Of a stretch of 64,000 nt of DNA, positions 8,445 to 18,475 are shown one piece after another. The position numbers and the translations under genes are program-made. The DNA comes from Aeromonas veronii (GTDB taxonomy: Bacteria; Pseudomonadota; Gammaproteobacteria; Enterobacterales; Aeromonadaceae). The notes under the pieces were generated by a model, which saw only the letters and a program-made list of their open reading frames with translations, was not told the origin of the DNA and made no database searches. Location: positions 1,541,501-1,605,500 of the forward strand of contig NZ_CP157875.1 in assembly GCF_040215105.1 (NCBI RefSeq). The letters run 5' to 3'. How positions within the stretch are numbered: position 1 is the first letter of the stretch; each line of letters begins with the position of its first letter.

Positions 8445-11400
8445 ATGACATCCATGTACCTCTTCGCGCCCCTCTCCAAGCCCCGCATTCTTCCATTGCT
8501 TGCCCTGTCGTTGGCCGTGTTGCTGGGGGGCTGCGGCCCTGAACCGGCAGAACCCAAGGCGGGATCTACGCCGATGGCGGGCACGGAAGAGCCCGGTGCA
8601 CCTGAACACATCAGCCAGGCCAGTGCGCGGCAATACCGGAATGCCCCGGCGCTGGCCCTGGTCTTCTCCGGCCCGCTCCCGCCAAGGCGCAGCTGGCAGA
8701 GCTGGCTTGGGGTGACGGAAGGGGGCAAGCAGGTGCAGGGGGAGTGGATCCTGGCCGAGGATGGTCGCACCCTCTACTTCCCGAGTGTCAAACCCGACAC
8801 GGCCTATGAGGTGAGTCTCAAGGCGGGACTGGGGCCCAGGGCCCAGCACTGGACCCTCAAGACCCGGCCGCTGGAGGCGGGGGCCTCCTTTACCGCCAGC
8901 GGCATGGTGTTGCCGCTGCGCCAGGAGCTGCGTCTGCCCATCAGCGCGGTCAACGTGGATGAGGTCAATATTGACTTCTTCAGGATTGATGCGGACTATC
9001 TGCCCCGATTCCTGGCGCAGTACAGACCCGGCGCCGGCATGGGCAACTGGGATCTGGAGCAGGTCAGTGCGCGGGCCAAGCGGGTGTTCAGCGGCCGCTA
9101 TGCCCTCGCGCTCGATCCCAACCGCCGCGAGACCCGCCTCATCAACGTGAAGGAGCCGCAACTGGCCGAGGCCGGGGTCTATTTTGCGGTCATGTCCCCC
9201 CTTGGCGATTACCACTGGCGCAAGGAAACCACCTATTTCGCGGTGAGCGACATGGGCCTCAGCGCCCGCCGCTATCCGGATCAGCTGGAGGTGTTCGTCA
9301 GCTCCCTGGCCAGCGCCTCACCCCTCAAGGACGTACAACTCTCCCTGCTCGACGAGAAGGGCAACCGGCTGCAGGTGCAGCGCTCGGATGCCGAGGGCCA
9401 TCGCCGCTTCGAGCAGGTGCAAGGTGCCCGCTTGCTGCTGGCGGAGCAAGGCAAGCATCTGGCAGTGCTGCGCCTCGACGGCGCGGCGCTGGATCTCTCC
9501 GCCTTCGATCTGGGTACCCAGCCCTGGCAGGCGCAGCAGCTTTATCTGTTCAGCGGACGGGATCTCTATCGCCCCGGTGAGCGGCTCGACAGCGAGATCC
9601 TGCTCAAGGGGCAAGATGGTCAGTTGCTGCCCGGCATGGCGGTGGAGCTGGAGGTGAAGCAACCGGATGGGCAGTTGCTTGAGCAGCGGCGGCTGTTGCC
9701 GGACAACCTGGGGGCGGCGGGCTACAGCCTGCGATTGCCACAGGATGCCCCCCTGGGTCGCTGGACCATCCAGCTGAAAACCGCCGCCGGCAGTCGCTTC
9801 GAGTGGCCCTTCCTGGTGGAGGAGTTTCTGCCGGAGCGGCTGAAACTCCAGCTTGGCACCGGGCCTGACGGGGAGCTGCTCGGCGATGTCGAAGCGCTCT
9901 CGCTGTCTCTCAAGGGGGATTATCTCTACGGCGCCCCCGCCAGCGGCACCAAGGCCAAGGCGGAGGTGACCATCAGCCGTGCCCTCATGCCCTTCGGCCA
10001 GTGGCAGGGATTCACCCTGGGAGACGTGCGGCTGCAGGATGAGGAGAAAGAACCCGAGCCCCTTTCCCTGACGCTGGATGAGCGAGGGGAGGGGATCGTG
10101 TCCCTTGTCGATCAGCTCGACGACGTCAAGGCGCTGGGTCCGCTTCAGGTGGCATTCCGGGTCTCCCTCTCCGAGCCCGGTGGCCGGACGGTGAATCGCA
10201 GTCGCACCCAATACGGTTGGCCGGCGGGCAGCCAGTGGCCCGCCCTCAAGGCGGACTTCGTGGCAGACAGGGTGGAAGGGGGCAGGCCCCTGCCGTTCCA
10301 GATCCTCAACCTGGATGGACAGGGGCAGCCGGTGGCGGGGGTGGTGAAGGTACGCCTCATCAACGAATACCGCGACTACTACTGGCACTATTCGGGGGGC
10401 GAGGGCTGGAAGTATGAATACAATCCCCAGCCCTACCTCGAGCAGGAACTGACCCTGCCACTGGATGGCAAGGGGCCGACGCCCCTGAGCCTGCCGCTGG
10501 CAACCGGTTGGTATCGCCTGGAGGTGGAAAACAGCCAGGGCCATGTCTCCAGCCTGCGCCTCGAGATCGGCAGTTACGCCTGGGGCGGCGGCGGGGAACA
10601 GGCCCGCCCCGACAAGATAGCCATCAGCCTCGACAAGCGGGCCTATCAGGCCGGTGACAGCGCCAGGGTGACGCTGGTGGCACCGCGCGCCGGCAAGGGC
10701 CTGCTGCTGGTGGAGGATGGCGATGGTCTGCGCTGGTGGCAACGCATCGAGTTGAAAGCCGAGGGGGAGGCGACCACGGGTCGCGGGGAGTTCGAGATCC
10801 CTATCCGCCCCGAGTGGCAGCGCCACGATTTGCACATTTCGGCCCAGATTGCGGCCCCGGATGGTGACGCAGTGCCGAGCCCGGCGCAGGTTCAGAGCCT
10901 GCGCTCGGTCGGTCTGGTGCCCCTGACTCTGGACAGAGAAGAGCGTCGTTTGCCGCTGACCCTGAGTGCGCCGGACAAGGCGGTGCCCCTGACTCGCCTC
11001 GAGGTGAGCGCGAGCTCCACCCCCAACAGCCGGGGGCGGGTGGTACTGGCGGCCGTGGACAGGGGCGTGCTCAATATCAGCGACTATAAACCCCTGGACC
11101 CGTTCGAGATTTTCTTCGGTCGCAAGCGCTTTGCCCAGGATTTGTTTGATAACTACGGCCAGGTGATCCCGCCCCAGGATGGCAAGCTGGCTCGCCTCAA
11201 CTATGGCGGCGATGCACCGGCCCTCAAGAAGGGGGGCGCCCTGGAGAGCCGGGTCGAGGTGGCGGCGCTCTGGAGTGGCGAGGTGAGCTTCGATGAGAGC
11301 GGCAAGGCGGTCATCCCGCTGGATTTGCCGAACTTCAACGGTGAGCTGGCGCTGATGGCCCTGGCCTGGAATGAGCAGCAGGTCGGTCAGGCGGAGCGTG

Positions 11401-13298
11401 CCGTCAAGGTGGTCTCCCCCCTGGTGGCCGAGATAGGTTGGCCGCGCTTCGGCGCCCGCGGGGACGAGACCCGCGCTCTGGTGCAACTGCGCAACATGAG
11501 CGGCAGCGATCAATCCCTCTCCCTGGACTGGACCCTGAGTGGTGGCCTGCAGGCGGGGAGCGAGCTGCCCGCTACCCTTGCGCTCAAGAATGGCGAGGAG
11601 CGCTGGCTCACCCTGCCCCTCACCGTCACGGGGGCGAGCGGGGTCGCGCGTCTGGCGCTGGCTGCCAGCGGCGATGGCTTTGCCATGAGCCGCGAGTGGT
11701 CCCTGCCCCTGCGATCCCCCTGGCCGGCCCAGACCCGCCAGCGTTACCAGATGCTGACCCCCGGTCAGCAGATGCATTTCGCTCCGAACGAGCTGGCAGG
11801 GCTTGATAGCGCCAACCTGCAGGGGCTGCTGAGCCTCTCGGGCACCCCACCTTGGGATCCGGCAGCCCAGTGGCAGGCCTTGGCCGATTACCCTTACGCC
11901 TGTCTGGAGCAGACCCTGTCGCGCGCCTGGCCCTATGAGCTCACCACGACTGCCGAGCGGGAGGCCTGGTCCAGGCCTCTGCCCAAGCCCGCCAAGGCGC
12001 AGAACGAGGCCGAGGTGCAACGTGGCCTGATGCAGCGATTGCAACGGTTGCAACTGCCAAGCGGCGGCTTCGGTCTTTGGGATGGTCGCTCCGATGAGGA
12101 GCAGTGGCTCACCGCCTACGCCGCCGACTACCTGCTGACCCGCAAGGAAGCCGGTGAGGCAGTGCCTGAGGCCATGCTCAATCAAGCCTTGAACCGTCTG
12201 CAAAGCTATCTCACCGACAGCCAGTATGGCGAGCGCTGGAGCAGTGCTCCCGAGCACAGCCGCTTGGCCTATCAGGCCTACAGCGCCTATGTGCTGGCAC
12301 GGGTGGGCAAGGCGCCGCTCTCCACCCTGCGCCTCATCTGGGAACAACAGGCCGATCACGCCCGCTCCGGCCTGCCGTTGCTGCATCTCTCCCTGGCCCT
12401 GTCCGCCATGGGGGATCAGCAAGGCGGCGCCGAGGCCCTGAACCGGGCACTGGCGACCGAGCGGGGGGATGATTATCTCGCGGATTATGGCTCCCCCTTG
12501 CGGGATGGGGCGTTGACGCTCGCCCTGCTGCGCCAGCACAAGCTGGCACCGGATAGCTGGAGTGGGTTGAGCGCCAGGCTGGCCGACACCCTGGCCCACC
12601 GCCAATGGCTCAGTACCCAGGAGCGCCTCGCCCTGTTGCGCCTGGCCCAGGTTGACCCCGCCGTCGACTGGCAGGCCAGGATGGTGAGTGCCAGTGGCGA
12701 GCGCTCGCTCTCTGGCCACGCGAGTCTGCAGCTCGGCGCCCCCGAGGCGCTGACGATGAGCACAGTGGGCAACGAAGGGCAGGGTTCCCTCTATGTGCAG
12801 CGCACCCTCATCGGTTACCCCGAACAAGCCCCCAGCCGCGTGAGCCAGGGGATGAGCGTGACCCGCAGCTGGTTCAACGGGGATGGCAAACAGCTCGACC
12901 CCGCCAAGGTGCGGGTGGGGGATCTGGTGGTGGTGAGACTGAACGTCTCGAGCGAACAGGCGGTGCCCGACGCCCTGCTGGTGGAGATGCTGCCGGCGGG
13001 CTTCGAGCTGGAAAACCCGGCTCTTGGCAACAGCATCAAGCTCGAGGAGTTGCGGATCGACGGCAAGCCCGCCTGGCAGAGCGACTGGAATGACTACTTG
13101 AAGCATCAGGAGTTCAGGGATGATCGCTACACCGCAGCCCTGGACTTGAGCGAGGGGAGCAACCAGCAGCTGGTCTATCTGATGCGGGCGGTGACCCCGG
13201 GGCATTATCAGGTGCCGCCAACCCAGGTGGAGGATATGTATCGTCCGGAGATCCGGGCGGTGGGGCAGGATATCCACGAGGTGACCATCTCTGAGTAG
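8445..13298 (+). CDS. yfhM: bacterial alpha-2-macroglobulin lipoprotein
   Basis: This periplasmic lipoprotein of about 1,617 residues resembles the thioester-containing bacterial alpha-2-macroglobulin YfhM, which traps proteases that breach the outer membrane. The N-terminus is a lipoprotein signal with lipobox LGGC, followed by MG-type beta domains. The thioester motif CLEQ is present near residue 1153, followed by alpha/alpha-toroid repeats. The start is uncertain between ATG 8445 and ATG 8454; neither has a strong ribosome site. The pbpC gene follows after 7 bp, the conserved pairing of this family with a peptidoglycan repair enzyme. A 1,329-residue antisense ORF across it is a codon-bias shadow. 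Confidence 0.93.
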   Translation: MTSMYLFAPLSKPRILPLLALSLAVLLGGCGPEPAEPKAGSTPMAGTEEPGAPEHISQASARQYRNAPALALVFSGPLPPRRSWQSWLGVTEGGKQVQGEWILAEDGRTLYFPSVKPDTAYEVSLKAGLGPRAQHWTLKTRPLEAGASFTASGMVLPLRQELRLPISAVNVDEVNIDFFRIDADYLPRFLAQYRPGAGMGNWDLEQVSARAKRVFSGRYALALDPNRRETRLINVKEPQLAEAGVYFAVMSPLGDYHWRKETTYFAVSDMGLSARRYPDQLEVFVSSLASASPLKDVQLSLLDEKGNRLQVQRSDAEGHRRFEQVQGARLLLAEQGKHLAVLRLDGAALDLSAFDLGTQPWQAQQLYLFSGRDLYRPGERLDSEILLKGQDGQLLPGMAVELEVKQPDGQLLEQRRLLPDNLGAAGYSLRLPQDAPLGRWTIQLKTAAGSRFEWPFLVEEFLPERLKLQLGTGPDGELLGDVEALSLSLKGDYLYGAPASGTKAKAEVTISRALMPFGQWQGFTLGDVRLQDEEKEPEPLSLTLDERGEGIVSLVDQLDDVKALGPLQVAFRVSLSEPGGRTVNRSRTQYGWPAGSQWPALKADFVADRVEGGRPLPFQILNLDGQGQPVAGVVKVRLINEYRDYYWHYSGGEGWKYEYNPQPYLEQELTLPLDGKGPTPLSLPLATGWYRLEVENSQGHVSSLRLEIGSYAWGGGGEQARPDKIAISLDKRAYQAGDSARVTLVAPRAGKGLLLVEDGDGLRWWQRIELKAEGEATTGRGEFEIPIRPEWQRHDLHISAQIAAPDGDAVPSPAQVQSLRSVGLVPLTLDREERRLPLTLSAPDKAVPLTRLEVSASSTPNSRGRVVLAAVDRGVLNISDYKPLDPFEIFFGRKRFAQDLFDNYGQVIPPQDGKLARLNYGGDAPALKKGGALESRVEVAALWSGEVSFDESGKAVIPLDLPNFNGELALMALAWNEQQVGQAERAVKVVSPLVAEIGWPRFGARGDETRALVQLRNMSGSDQSLSLDWTLSGGLQAGSELPATLALKNGEERWLTLPLTVTGASGVARLALAASGDGFAMSREWSLPLRSPWPAQTRQRYQMLTPGQQMHFAPNELAGLDSANLQGLLSLSGTPPWDPAAQWQALADYPYACLEQTLSRAWPYELTTTAEREAWSRPLPKPAKAQNEAEVQRGLMQRLQRLQLPSGGFGLWDGRSDEEQWLTAYAADYLLTRKEAGEAVPEAMLNQALNRLQSYLTDSQYGERWSSAPEHSRLAYQAYSAYVLARVGKAPLSTLRLIWEQQADHARSGLPLLHLSLALSAMGDQQGGAEALNRALATERGDDYLADYGSPLRDGALTLALLRQHKLAPDSWSGLSARLADTLAHRQWLSTQERLALLRLAQVDPAVDWQARMVSASGERSLSGHASLQLGAPEALTMSTVGNEGQGSLYVQRTLIGYPEQAPSRVSQGMSVTRSWFNGDGKQLDPAKVRVGDLVVVRLNVSSEQAVPDALLVEMLPAGFELENPALGNSIKLEELRIDGKPAWQSDWNDYLKHQEFRDDRYTAALDLSEGSNQQLVYLMRAVTPGHYQVPPTQVEDMYRPEIRAVGQDIHEVTISE

Positions 13299-13305
13299 GG
13301 CTCCC

Positions 13306-15672
13306 ATGCAAGACGAGGTGCGTCCGGCCGATTGGTGGCAGCGCGCCCGCCGGCAGCTTGGCGGGAGTTGGCGGGGGCTCTCCCGCCAGCTGCGCCGACT
13401 GCCGTTGTGGCTGCGTCTGCTGGGGGCGGGGTTCGCGCTGTTGTGCCTGCTGCTGGTGGCGCTGGACAGACTGTTCCCGCCGCCGCCGCTCGATCCTGCC
13501 TACGCGCGGGTGGTGCTCGACAATCAGGGCAAGCCCCTGCGGGCCTTCGCCGATACCAGCGGGGTCTGGCGCTATCCGGTCACCCTGTCGCAAGTCTCCC
13601 CCCGCTACATAGAGGCGCTGCTCGGCTATGAGGATCGCCACTTCTGGTGGCACCCCGGGGTCAACCCCGTCGCCATGGCACGAGGGGTCTGGCAATGGAT
13701 CTACTATGGCCGGGCGGTCTCCGGTGGCTCCACCCTCACCATGCAGGTGGCGCGCCTCATCGAGCCCTACCATCGCAGCGTGCCGGGCAAGCTGCGCCAG
13801 ATGGCGCGGGCGCTGCAACTGGAGTGGCACTACGACAAACGCACCCTGCTCACCGTCTATCTCAACCGGGCCCCCTTTGGCGGCAACCTGGAGGGGGTGC
13901 AGGCGGCGAGCTTCGCCTATCTCGGCAAGAGCGCGGCCAAGCTCACTCATGCAGAGGCCGCGCTGCTGGCGGTGCTGCCCCAGGCCCCCAGTCGTTACCG
14001 GCCCGACCGGCATCCCGAGCGGGCACGGGCTGCCCGCGACAAGGTGATGCAACGTCTGGTCTTGCAGGGAACCTGGGCGCCATCGGTCTGGGAGCAGGGA
14101 CGCATCGAACCCGTGCTGGCCCGGGGTCACTTCACTCCCATGGAGGCGCCGCTGTTTGCCCGCCTCGCCGCCAGCAGCCAGCCGGGGGCCCTGGTGCACA
14201 CCACCATAGACGGCAACCTGCAGCGCTGGCTGGAGGGGCGGGTGGAGAGCTATATCCGCCGTTTCCCCGAGCAGACCTCGGCGGCCCTCTTGCTGGTGGA
14301 CAACGCCACCATGGCGGTGCGTGCCTACGTGGGCAGCGCCGAGTATGGCAACCTGAGGCGCCACGGCTACCTCGACATGGTGCAGGCCATTCGCTCCCCC
14401 GGCTCTACCCTCAAACCCTTCATCTATGGTCTGGCGCTGGATGCGGGTCTGGTGCATTCGGCCTCCCTGCTGGCCGACGCCCCCCGTCTGGGCTCGGACT
14501 ACAGACCCGCCAACTTCACCGGCGCCTTCCAGGGGCCGGTGACCCTGACCCAGGCGTTGCAGCAGTCTCTCAACGTGCCGGCGGTGCAGGTGCTGGAGGC
14601 GCTGGGGCCGGACAGCCTGGTCAACCGGCTGGACAACGCCGGAGTGCGGCTCGCGCTCTCGGACAAGCCCAATCCCGCCATTGCGCTCGGGGCGGCGGGT
14701 ATCCGGCTGGAGCAGCTGGTGGCGCTCTACAGCGCCCTCAGCCGTCAGGGTCAGGTGGCGATGCCGGTCTGGCTCGCGGGGCAGCAGGCGGTGTCCCGCC
14801 CCCTGCTGAGTCCCGGGGCAGCCTGGATCATCTGGCACATCCTGAGTGCCCAGGGGCGGGCGGATCAGCCCTTCGCCAGCGAGGCGACCGGCCGGGTCAA
14901 TCGCCTGGCCTGGAAGACGGGCACCAGTTATGGCTATCGGGACAGCTGGGCGCTGGGGGTCTCCGGCCGCTGGACCCTCGGCGTCTGGATCGGGCGCCCC
15001 GATGGCACCCCCTTGCCGGGCTTCTACGGTCAGAGCGCCGCCATCCCCCTGCTGCTCTCTGTCTACTCCAGGCTTGGGGACGACAGCCCCGTGCCGGTGC
15101 AACCCAATACGGTGAGCGAGGCCGATGTCTGCTGGCCACTCGGGCGGCGAACGAGCGATACCCTGACCGAAACCTGCTTGCTGCGACAGAGCGCCTGGCT
15201 GCTGGATGAGCGGGATCCGCCCACCCTGCCGGATCCCATGGACTGGCCGTCTCCCCTTCGCAAGGTGGCCCTGACCGCGCAGGGCAAGCCGACCCAGGCC
15301 CGCTGCCGTGATGCCGATGGCGTTGCCTGGCGGGCGCTCTGGCCCCTCTCTCTCGAACCCTGGCGCCCACCGTCGGAGCGGCGTCGGGCGCTCCTGGCCA
15401 GTGGCTGCGAGGGGGAAAGCCGGGGGGCGGATCAGCAGGCCCCCATCCGGATCGTGGCGCTGGGGGAGGGGAACCTCATCCGCAGCCAGCTTTATCGGTT
15501 GCAGCCCAGGGTACTTGGCGGCATCGGCAAGGCGCACTGGTTCTTGAACGGCGAGCGGCTTCGCTGGGACGGGGATCAGGTATTGAGCGCGGCAGGGCGC
15601 TATCAGCTGGTAGTGGTTGATGAGGTAGGGAACAGCGATCGCATCGAGTTTCGACTGGAAAATCCCTCCTGA
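13306..15672 (+). CDS. pbpC: penicillin-binding protein 1C
   Basis: This 788-residue bifunctional class A-like penicillin-binding protein has one N-terminal transmembrane helix (about residues 37-57), a glycosyltransferase domain with the EDRHFWWHPGV motif near residue 110, a transpeptidase domain with SPGSTLKP (catalytic Ser near residue 364) and KTGTSYGYRD near residue 540, and a C-terminal BiPBP_C-like beta domain. It lies 7 bp behind the macroglobulin gene, the usual pairing. It would polymerise or repair peptidoglycan at sites where the macroglobulin acts. Length and motifs match E. coli PbpC well. Confidence 0.95.
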   Translation: MQDEVRPADWWQRARRQLGGSWRGLSRQLRRLPLWLRLLGAGFALLCLLLVALDRLFPPPPLDPAYARVVLDNQGKPLRAFADTSGVWRYPVTLSQVSPRYIEALLGYEDRHFWWHPGVNPVAMARGVWQWIYYGRAVSGGSTLTMQVARLIEPYHRSVPGKLRQMARALQLEWHYDKRTLLTVYLNRAPFGGNLEGVQAASFAYLGKSAAKLTHAEAALLAVLPQAPSRYRPDRHPERARAARDKVMQRLVLQGTWAPSVWEQGRIEPVLARGHFTPMEAPLFARLAASSQPGALVHTTIDGNLQRWLEGRVESYIRRFPEQTSAALLLVDNATMAVRAYVGSAEYGNLRRHGYLDMVQAIRSPGSTLKPFIYGLALDAGLVHSASLLADAPRLGSDYRPANFTGAFQGPVTLTQALQQSLNVPAVQVLEALGPDSLVNRLDNAGVRLALSDKPNPAIALGAAGIRLEQLVALYSALSRQGQVAMPVWLAGQQAVSRPLLSPGAAWIIWHILSAQGRADQPFASEATGRVNRLAWKTGTSYGYRDSWALGVSGRWTLGVWIGRPDGTPLPGFYGQSAAIPLLLSVYSRLGDDSPVPVQPNTVSEADVCWPLGRRTSDTLTETCLLRQSAWLLDERDPPTLPDPMDWPSPLRKVALTAQGKPTQARCRDADGVAWRALWPLSLEPWRPPSERRRALLASGCEGESRGADQQAPIRIVALGEGNLIRSQLYRLQPRVLGGIGKAHWFLNGERLRWDGDQVLSAAGRYQLVVVDEVGNSDRIEFRLENPS

Positions 15673-15773
15673 ACAGGATGGGGTACTTTTTAACTCCATT
15701 TCAATGCGACAAAATATTGACGCCATTCGCCCCGGATGAGCGATAGACGGTGAAAGGGCAGGCCCTGAAAGCC

Positions 15774-16733
15774 TCAGGGCTTGACCTGTCCCAGCCGGGT
15801 GAAGAAGTGCTGGCTCTTGCGCTGGTGGAAGTGGCTCTTCTTGATGGAGTGGAAGACGAGAGTGCTATCCGGGTGGCTCTCTTTCAGGCGGTGGATCATC
15901 GCCATGGCCGGCAAGCCGGTACTGACGAGGGTGGTGAGCGGCAGACGCCGGGTATCGGGTCCCAGCAGCAGGTTGAGCCCTTGCTGGGCCTGCTCGAACC
16001 GGGTCAGCACTGCGGAGTCGGCATAACCGCTGCCGAGCATGGCGAGCAGGGCATCAAGGGCCTGATGGAACTCGGCCAGCTGCTGGCGAAAGCCGCTGCG
16101 CCCGCGCAGGGCCACAAGCTCGGCAAAGGAGATGTCGGCGAGGTGAGTGGGTACTTGCAACGGGATTTCGAGGTGGAAGCAGTCTTGGCCACCGCGATGG
16201 TGGTAGCGGGATTCGAGCAGGTGCAACAGGCGGTCGAGGTAGTCGTGATCCGTGATGAGGGCGCCCTCATTGGCGAGCGCCCACTCACGGGCGAGGCGCA
16301 TGGAGAGCAGGTTGGCAAAGCGCCGTGCCATGCGAATGCCCCCGTCGTCCCGGGTGGCGAAGCCGTGGGCAAGGCAAAAGCCGTGCAGCCGCTCAAGCCC
16401 TGCCTGAGACGGGCAGAAACAGTCGTGATTGGCGTCCTGGCGCCAGCGCGTGATCAGCTCCTTGTTGCCGAACACCTTGTGGCGCACGAAGTCCGGGGTG
16501 ATAAGGCCGGCGATCTGGGTTTCAATCTGGGGGCTGATGGCGGAGAAGAAGTCGGCGCTCGGTCGCTCGGTCAGCAGATCCGTCTGGTGGCGCAGGGTGT
16601 CCAGCAGGGCGGTGAGGCCACTTTTCTCGCTGACGGTGAAGACGAAGGCGAGCCGCTCCAGATAGAGCAGGGCAAACTTGAGCCAGAGTTCATCCCGCAC
16701 TTCCATGCCGGGGTAGTAGATGTAGGTCTTCAT
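15774..16733 (-). CDS. unrecognised 319-residue protein
   Basis: I do not recognise a named family. The protein starts at ATG 16733 (MKTYIYYPGMEVRDELW), has no signal peptide or transmembrane segment, and appears mostly helical. A central segment (about residues 95-190) holds repeated aromatic and charged blocks (RFANLLSMRLAREWA, DHDYLDRLLHLLESRYHHR). Upstream in-frame codons run past 17123 but cross the thiI promoter and the element boundary, so they are not part of the gene. GC content and codon use match the core genome, so it is a resident gene that originally sat divergent from thiI. Confidence 0.75.
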   Translation of the reverse strand: MKTYIYYPGMEVRDELWLKFALLYLERLAFVFTVSEKSGLTALLDTLRHQTDLLTERPSADFFSAISPQIETQIAGLITPDFVRHKVFGNKELITRWRQDANHDCFCPSQAGLERLHGFCLAHGFATRDDGGIRMARRFANLLSMRLAREWALANEGALITDHDYLDRLLHLLESRYHHRGGQDCFHLEIPLQVPTHLADISFAELVALRGRSGFRQQLAEFHQALDALLAMLGSGYADSAVLTRFEQAQQGLNLLLGPDTRRLPLTTLVSTGLPAMAMIHRLKESHPDSTLVFHSIKKSHFHQRKSQHFFTRLGQVKP

Positions 16734-16883
16734 CACGCCTATCTGTTGTATGTTGTTGGGGTTGCCAGACCGCAGGCAGAGGAATATACGCAACATGGCC
16801 GGTCGGCGGCAAACATTGTGTGGGGAAATGGGCGGGATATGCGGGGAGTGCTCAGCCTGTAGGCGCTGGCCGCAAACTTCTGA

Positions 16884-16889
16884 TATAAT
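16884..16889 (+). promoter_or_regulatory. -10 box of the displaced native thiI promoter
   Basis: TATAAT at 16884-16889 is followed by a GC-rich discriminator and then, 36 bp further, by the left att copy that begins with the thiI start codon. Before insertion this promoter would have driven thiI. In the present arrangement it points into the element toward the integrase gene at 17053. The -35 region is not a good consensus match. Confidence 0.5.
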
Positions 16890-16924
16890 CCGCGCCCTTA
16901 AATCGAGGCCACCCGAGTCATTAT

Positions 16925-16940
16925 CATGAAGTTCATTATC
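16925..16940 (+). repeat. attL, left attachment-site copy
   Basis: CATGAAGTTCATTATC here is identical to 32751-32766, where it forms the thiI start codon and first codons. After the left copy the frame stops at once (TTT TGA), so only a stub of thiI remains here. The two copies bracket a segment with a tyrosine integrase just inside the left end, the standard layout of site-specific integration. Confidence 0.9.
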
Positions 16941-17052
16941 TTTTGACTCCATGTGTAACGCATTGAATTTATAGCTAATCAACAACTTACAGCACAAAGA
17001 TGGAAACATTGGCGGTAACTTTTGTGGTAAGACTAGCATAAGTGAGGTGTGT

Positions 17053-18411
17053 ATGAGAAGGCGTGAGACTTGGGCCTTACAGCAGAAGGCAAATTGCTGG
17101 TACTTGGTGTGGAATGTCCCCAAGGCTATCCGTTGCTTGCCGATGTTTGGAGGTCGGAGGCTCTACACAAAGACGTTACAAACAGGCGACCTCAAAGAAG
17201 CCCAGAGGAAGCGTGACCTCATCATTGCCAACTTTGACCGGTTGGTGGCACAGGCTGAAGAAGCCCCCAAGCGTCTGCGATTTAACGCTTACATCGAAGA
17301 GATTCAACAAGCCGTCAGGGAAGCAGAGCAGCGCATTGAGGTTGTCATGCTGCCAGATGGACAAGAGGTTGTCGTTGAACCTGAAGGGCTATACCACGCT
17401 TATGACGTCGAGGCAGCAATTGCGCGTGGGGATGAAGAACTGGCGGACGCCATAAGGCTTGCCCTCCACGGGGAGCTAGAGGTGGGCGATAAGTACGCCA
17501 TCACTCTACAGGAAGCCTCCAAGGCATTCATTGAGAGTGAGAAGGCCAAGGCCGCGAAGGGTCTTAAAGCCGCAGCTCCGGCAACGTTGAGTCGCGCCAA
17601 ACACGCGGCAGAAAGCCTTGGATCCTTCCTTGGTGGTCAAGTGGTTCTGCTGAAGGATGTGGAGCGGAGGGACGTGACTTTGTGGCTTGATTCCCTGGCT
17701 GGTAGCAAGAGCGATAGCACACGGGTCGGCTACTTATCGGCTTTGTCCCTTGTGTGGGAAAACTGCTATCTCACTCGGAGCGTGGAAGGGGATAACCCAT
17801 TCAAGAACGCGGGAATCAAGAGCACAGGAGACTCCCAGTCATACGCCCCTTTCACGCTTGAAGAGATGGCCCAAATCGTTGAGAAGGCACCGCATGATCT
17901 TCGCACGTTGACGAAGTTTGGACTTATCACTGGTTGCCGCCTAAGCGAAATTATTGGTCTTCAGGCTGATTCCTTTGAGGTTAGCCAAGGCGTTCCGCTG
18001 GTGCGTATCAAAGCTGGCAAGACAGCAAACTCAATTCGTGCCTTCCCTCTTCCGCTCGGTCTTTGGGAAGAACTCAGGCAATGCGTGGTCGGTAACGTGT
18101 GGCCTGTCCCTAAGTCGAAGAACCCCCACGGGTGGTCCAGCAAGTTTGGCAAGTTGAAAGAGGCTGTCACAGGCGTCAGAGATCGCACTAAGGGCTTCCA
18201 TAGCTTGCGTGGCATGGCTATTACCGCGTACCAACGTGCAGGCATTCCAGAGGACGTTACAGCTCCGATAGTTGGGCACGGGACCAAAGGGCTAACCATG
18301 TCTTATGGTCTCTATTCATCCGGCCATGACTATTCACGCCAGCTTGAAGCCGTGGAGACCATGCTTGCGTCCGACTACATGTCCCAGTTCCTCAAGTTGT
18401 TCAACAAGTAA
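17053..18411 (+). CDS. tyrosine recombinase (element integrase)
   Basis: This 452-residue phage-type integrase would catalyse integration and excision between the thiI att sites. The N-terminal half is helical and charged, as in core-binding domains. The C-terminal catalytic domain shows the Arg of TGCRLSE near residue 295, HSLRG near residue 382, GHGT near residue 408 and a Tyr in YGLYSSG near residue 420, the expected R-H-R-H-Y set. ATG 17053 is preceded by GAGG; a GTG two codons upstream is less likely. The gene lies just inside attL and may be transcribed from the captured thiI promoter. A strong hairpin terminator follows 14 bp after the stop. Confidence 0.93.
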   Translation: MRRRETWALQQKANCWYLVWNVPKAIRCLPMFGGRRLYTKTLQTGDLKEAQRKRDLIIANFDRLVAQAEEAPKRLRFNAYIEEIQQAVREAEQRIEVVMLPDGQEVVVEPEGLYHAYDVEAAIARGDEELADAIRLALHGELEVGDKYAITLQEASKAFIESEKAKAAKGLKAAAPATLSRAKHAAESLGSFLGGQVVLLKDVERRDVTLWLDSLAGSKSDSTRVGYLSALSLVWENCYLTRSVEGDNPFKNAGIKSTGDSQSYAPFTLEEMAQIVEKAPHDLRTLTKFGLITGCRLSEIIGLQADSFEVSQGVPLVRIKAGKTANSIRAFPLPLGLWEELRQCVVGNVWPVPKSKNPHGWSSKFGKLKEAVTGVRDRTKGFHSLRGMAITAYQRAGIPEDVTAPIVGHGTKGLTMSYGLYSSGHDYSRQLEAVETMLASDYMSQFLKLFNK

Positions 18412-18425
18412 TCAACACAAACAAA

Positions 18426-18475
18426 AAGCCCCCTCGGTGAACATCAGGTAGTCCTGAAGTCCGCCAAGGGGGCTT
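18426..18475 (+). terminator. terminator-like hairpin after the integrase
   Basis: A perfect 9-bp stem (AAGCCCCCT at 18426-18434 and AGGGGGCTT at 18467-18475) encloses a second small hairpin, TCAGG-TAGT-CCTGA. The downstream T-run is short (TTATTCG), while a run of A precedes the stem, so it may also stop leftward transcripts. Confidence 0.75.

Noticed and set aside
9318..13307. A 1,329-codon minus-strand ORF across the macroglobulin gene, and an 870-codon one across pbpC
   Set aside because: Both are antisense to genes with clear motifs, have shadow-like composition and no ribosome site; GC-rich codon bias removes antisense stops.
16734..17123. N-terminal extension of the 319-residue protein to 17123
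   Set aside because: The extension crosses the thiI promoter and attL into element DNA and has no family-like sequence; ATG 16733 is the sensible start.
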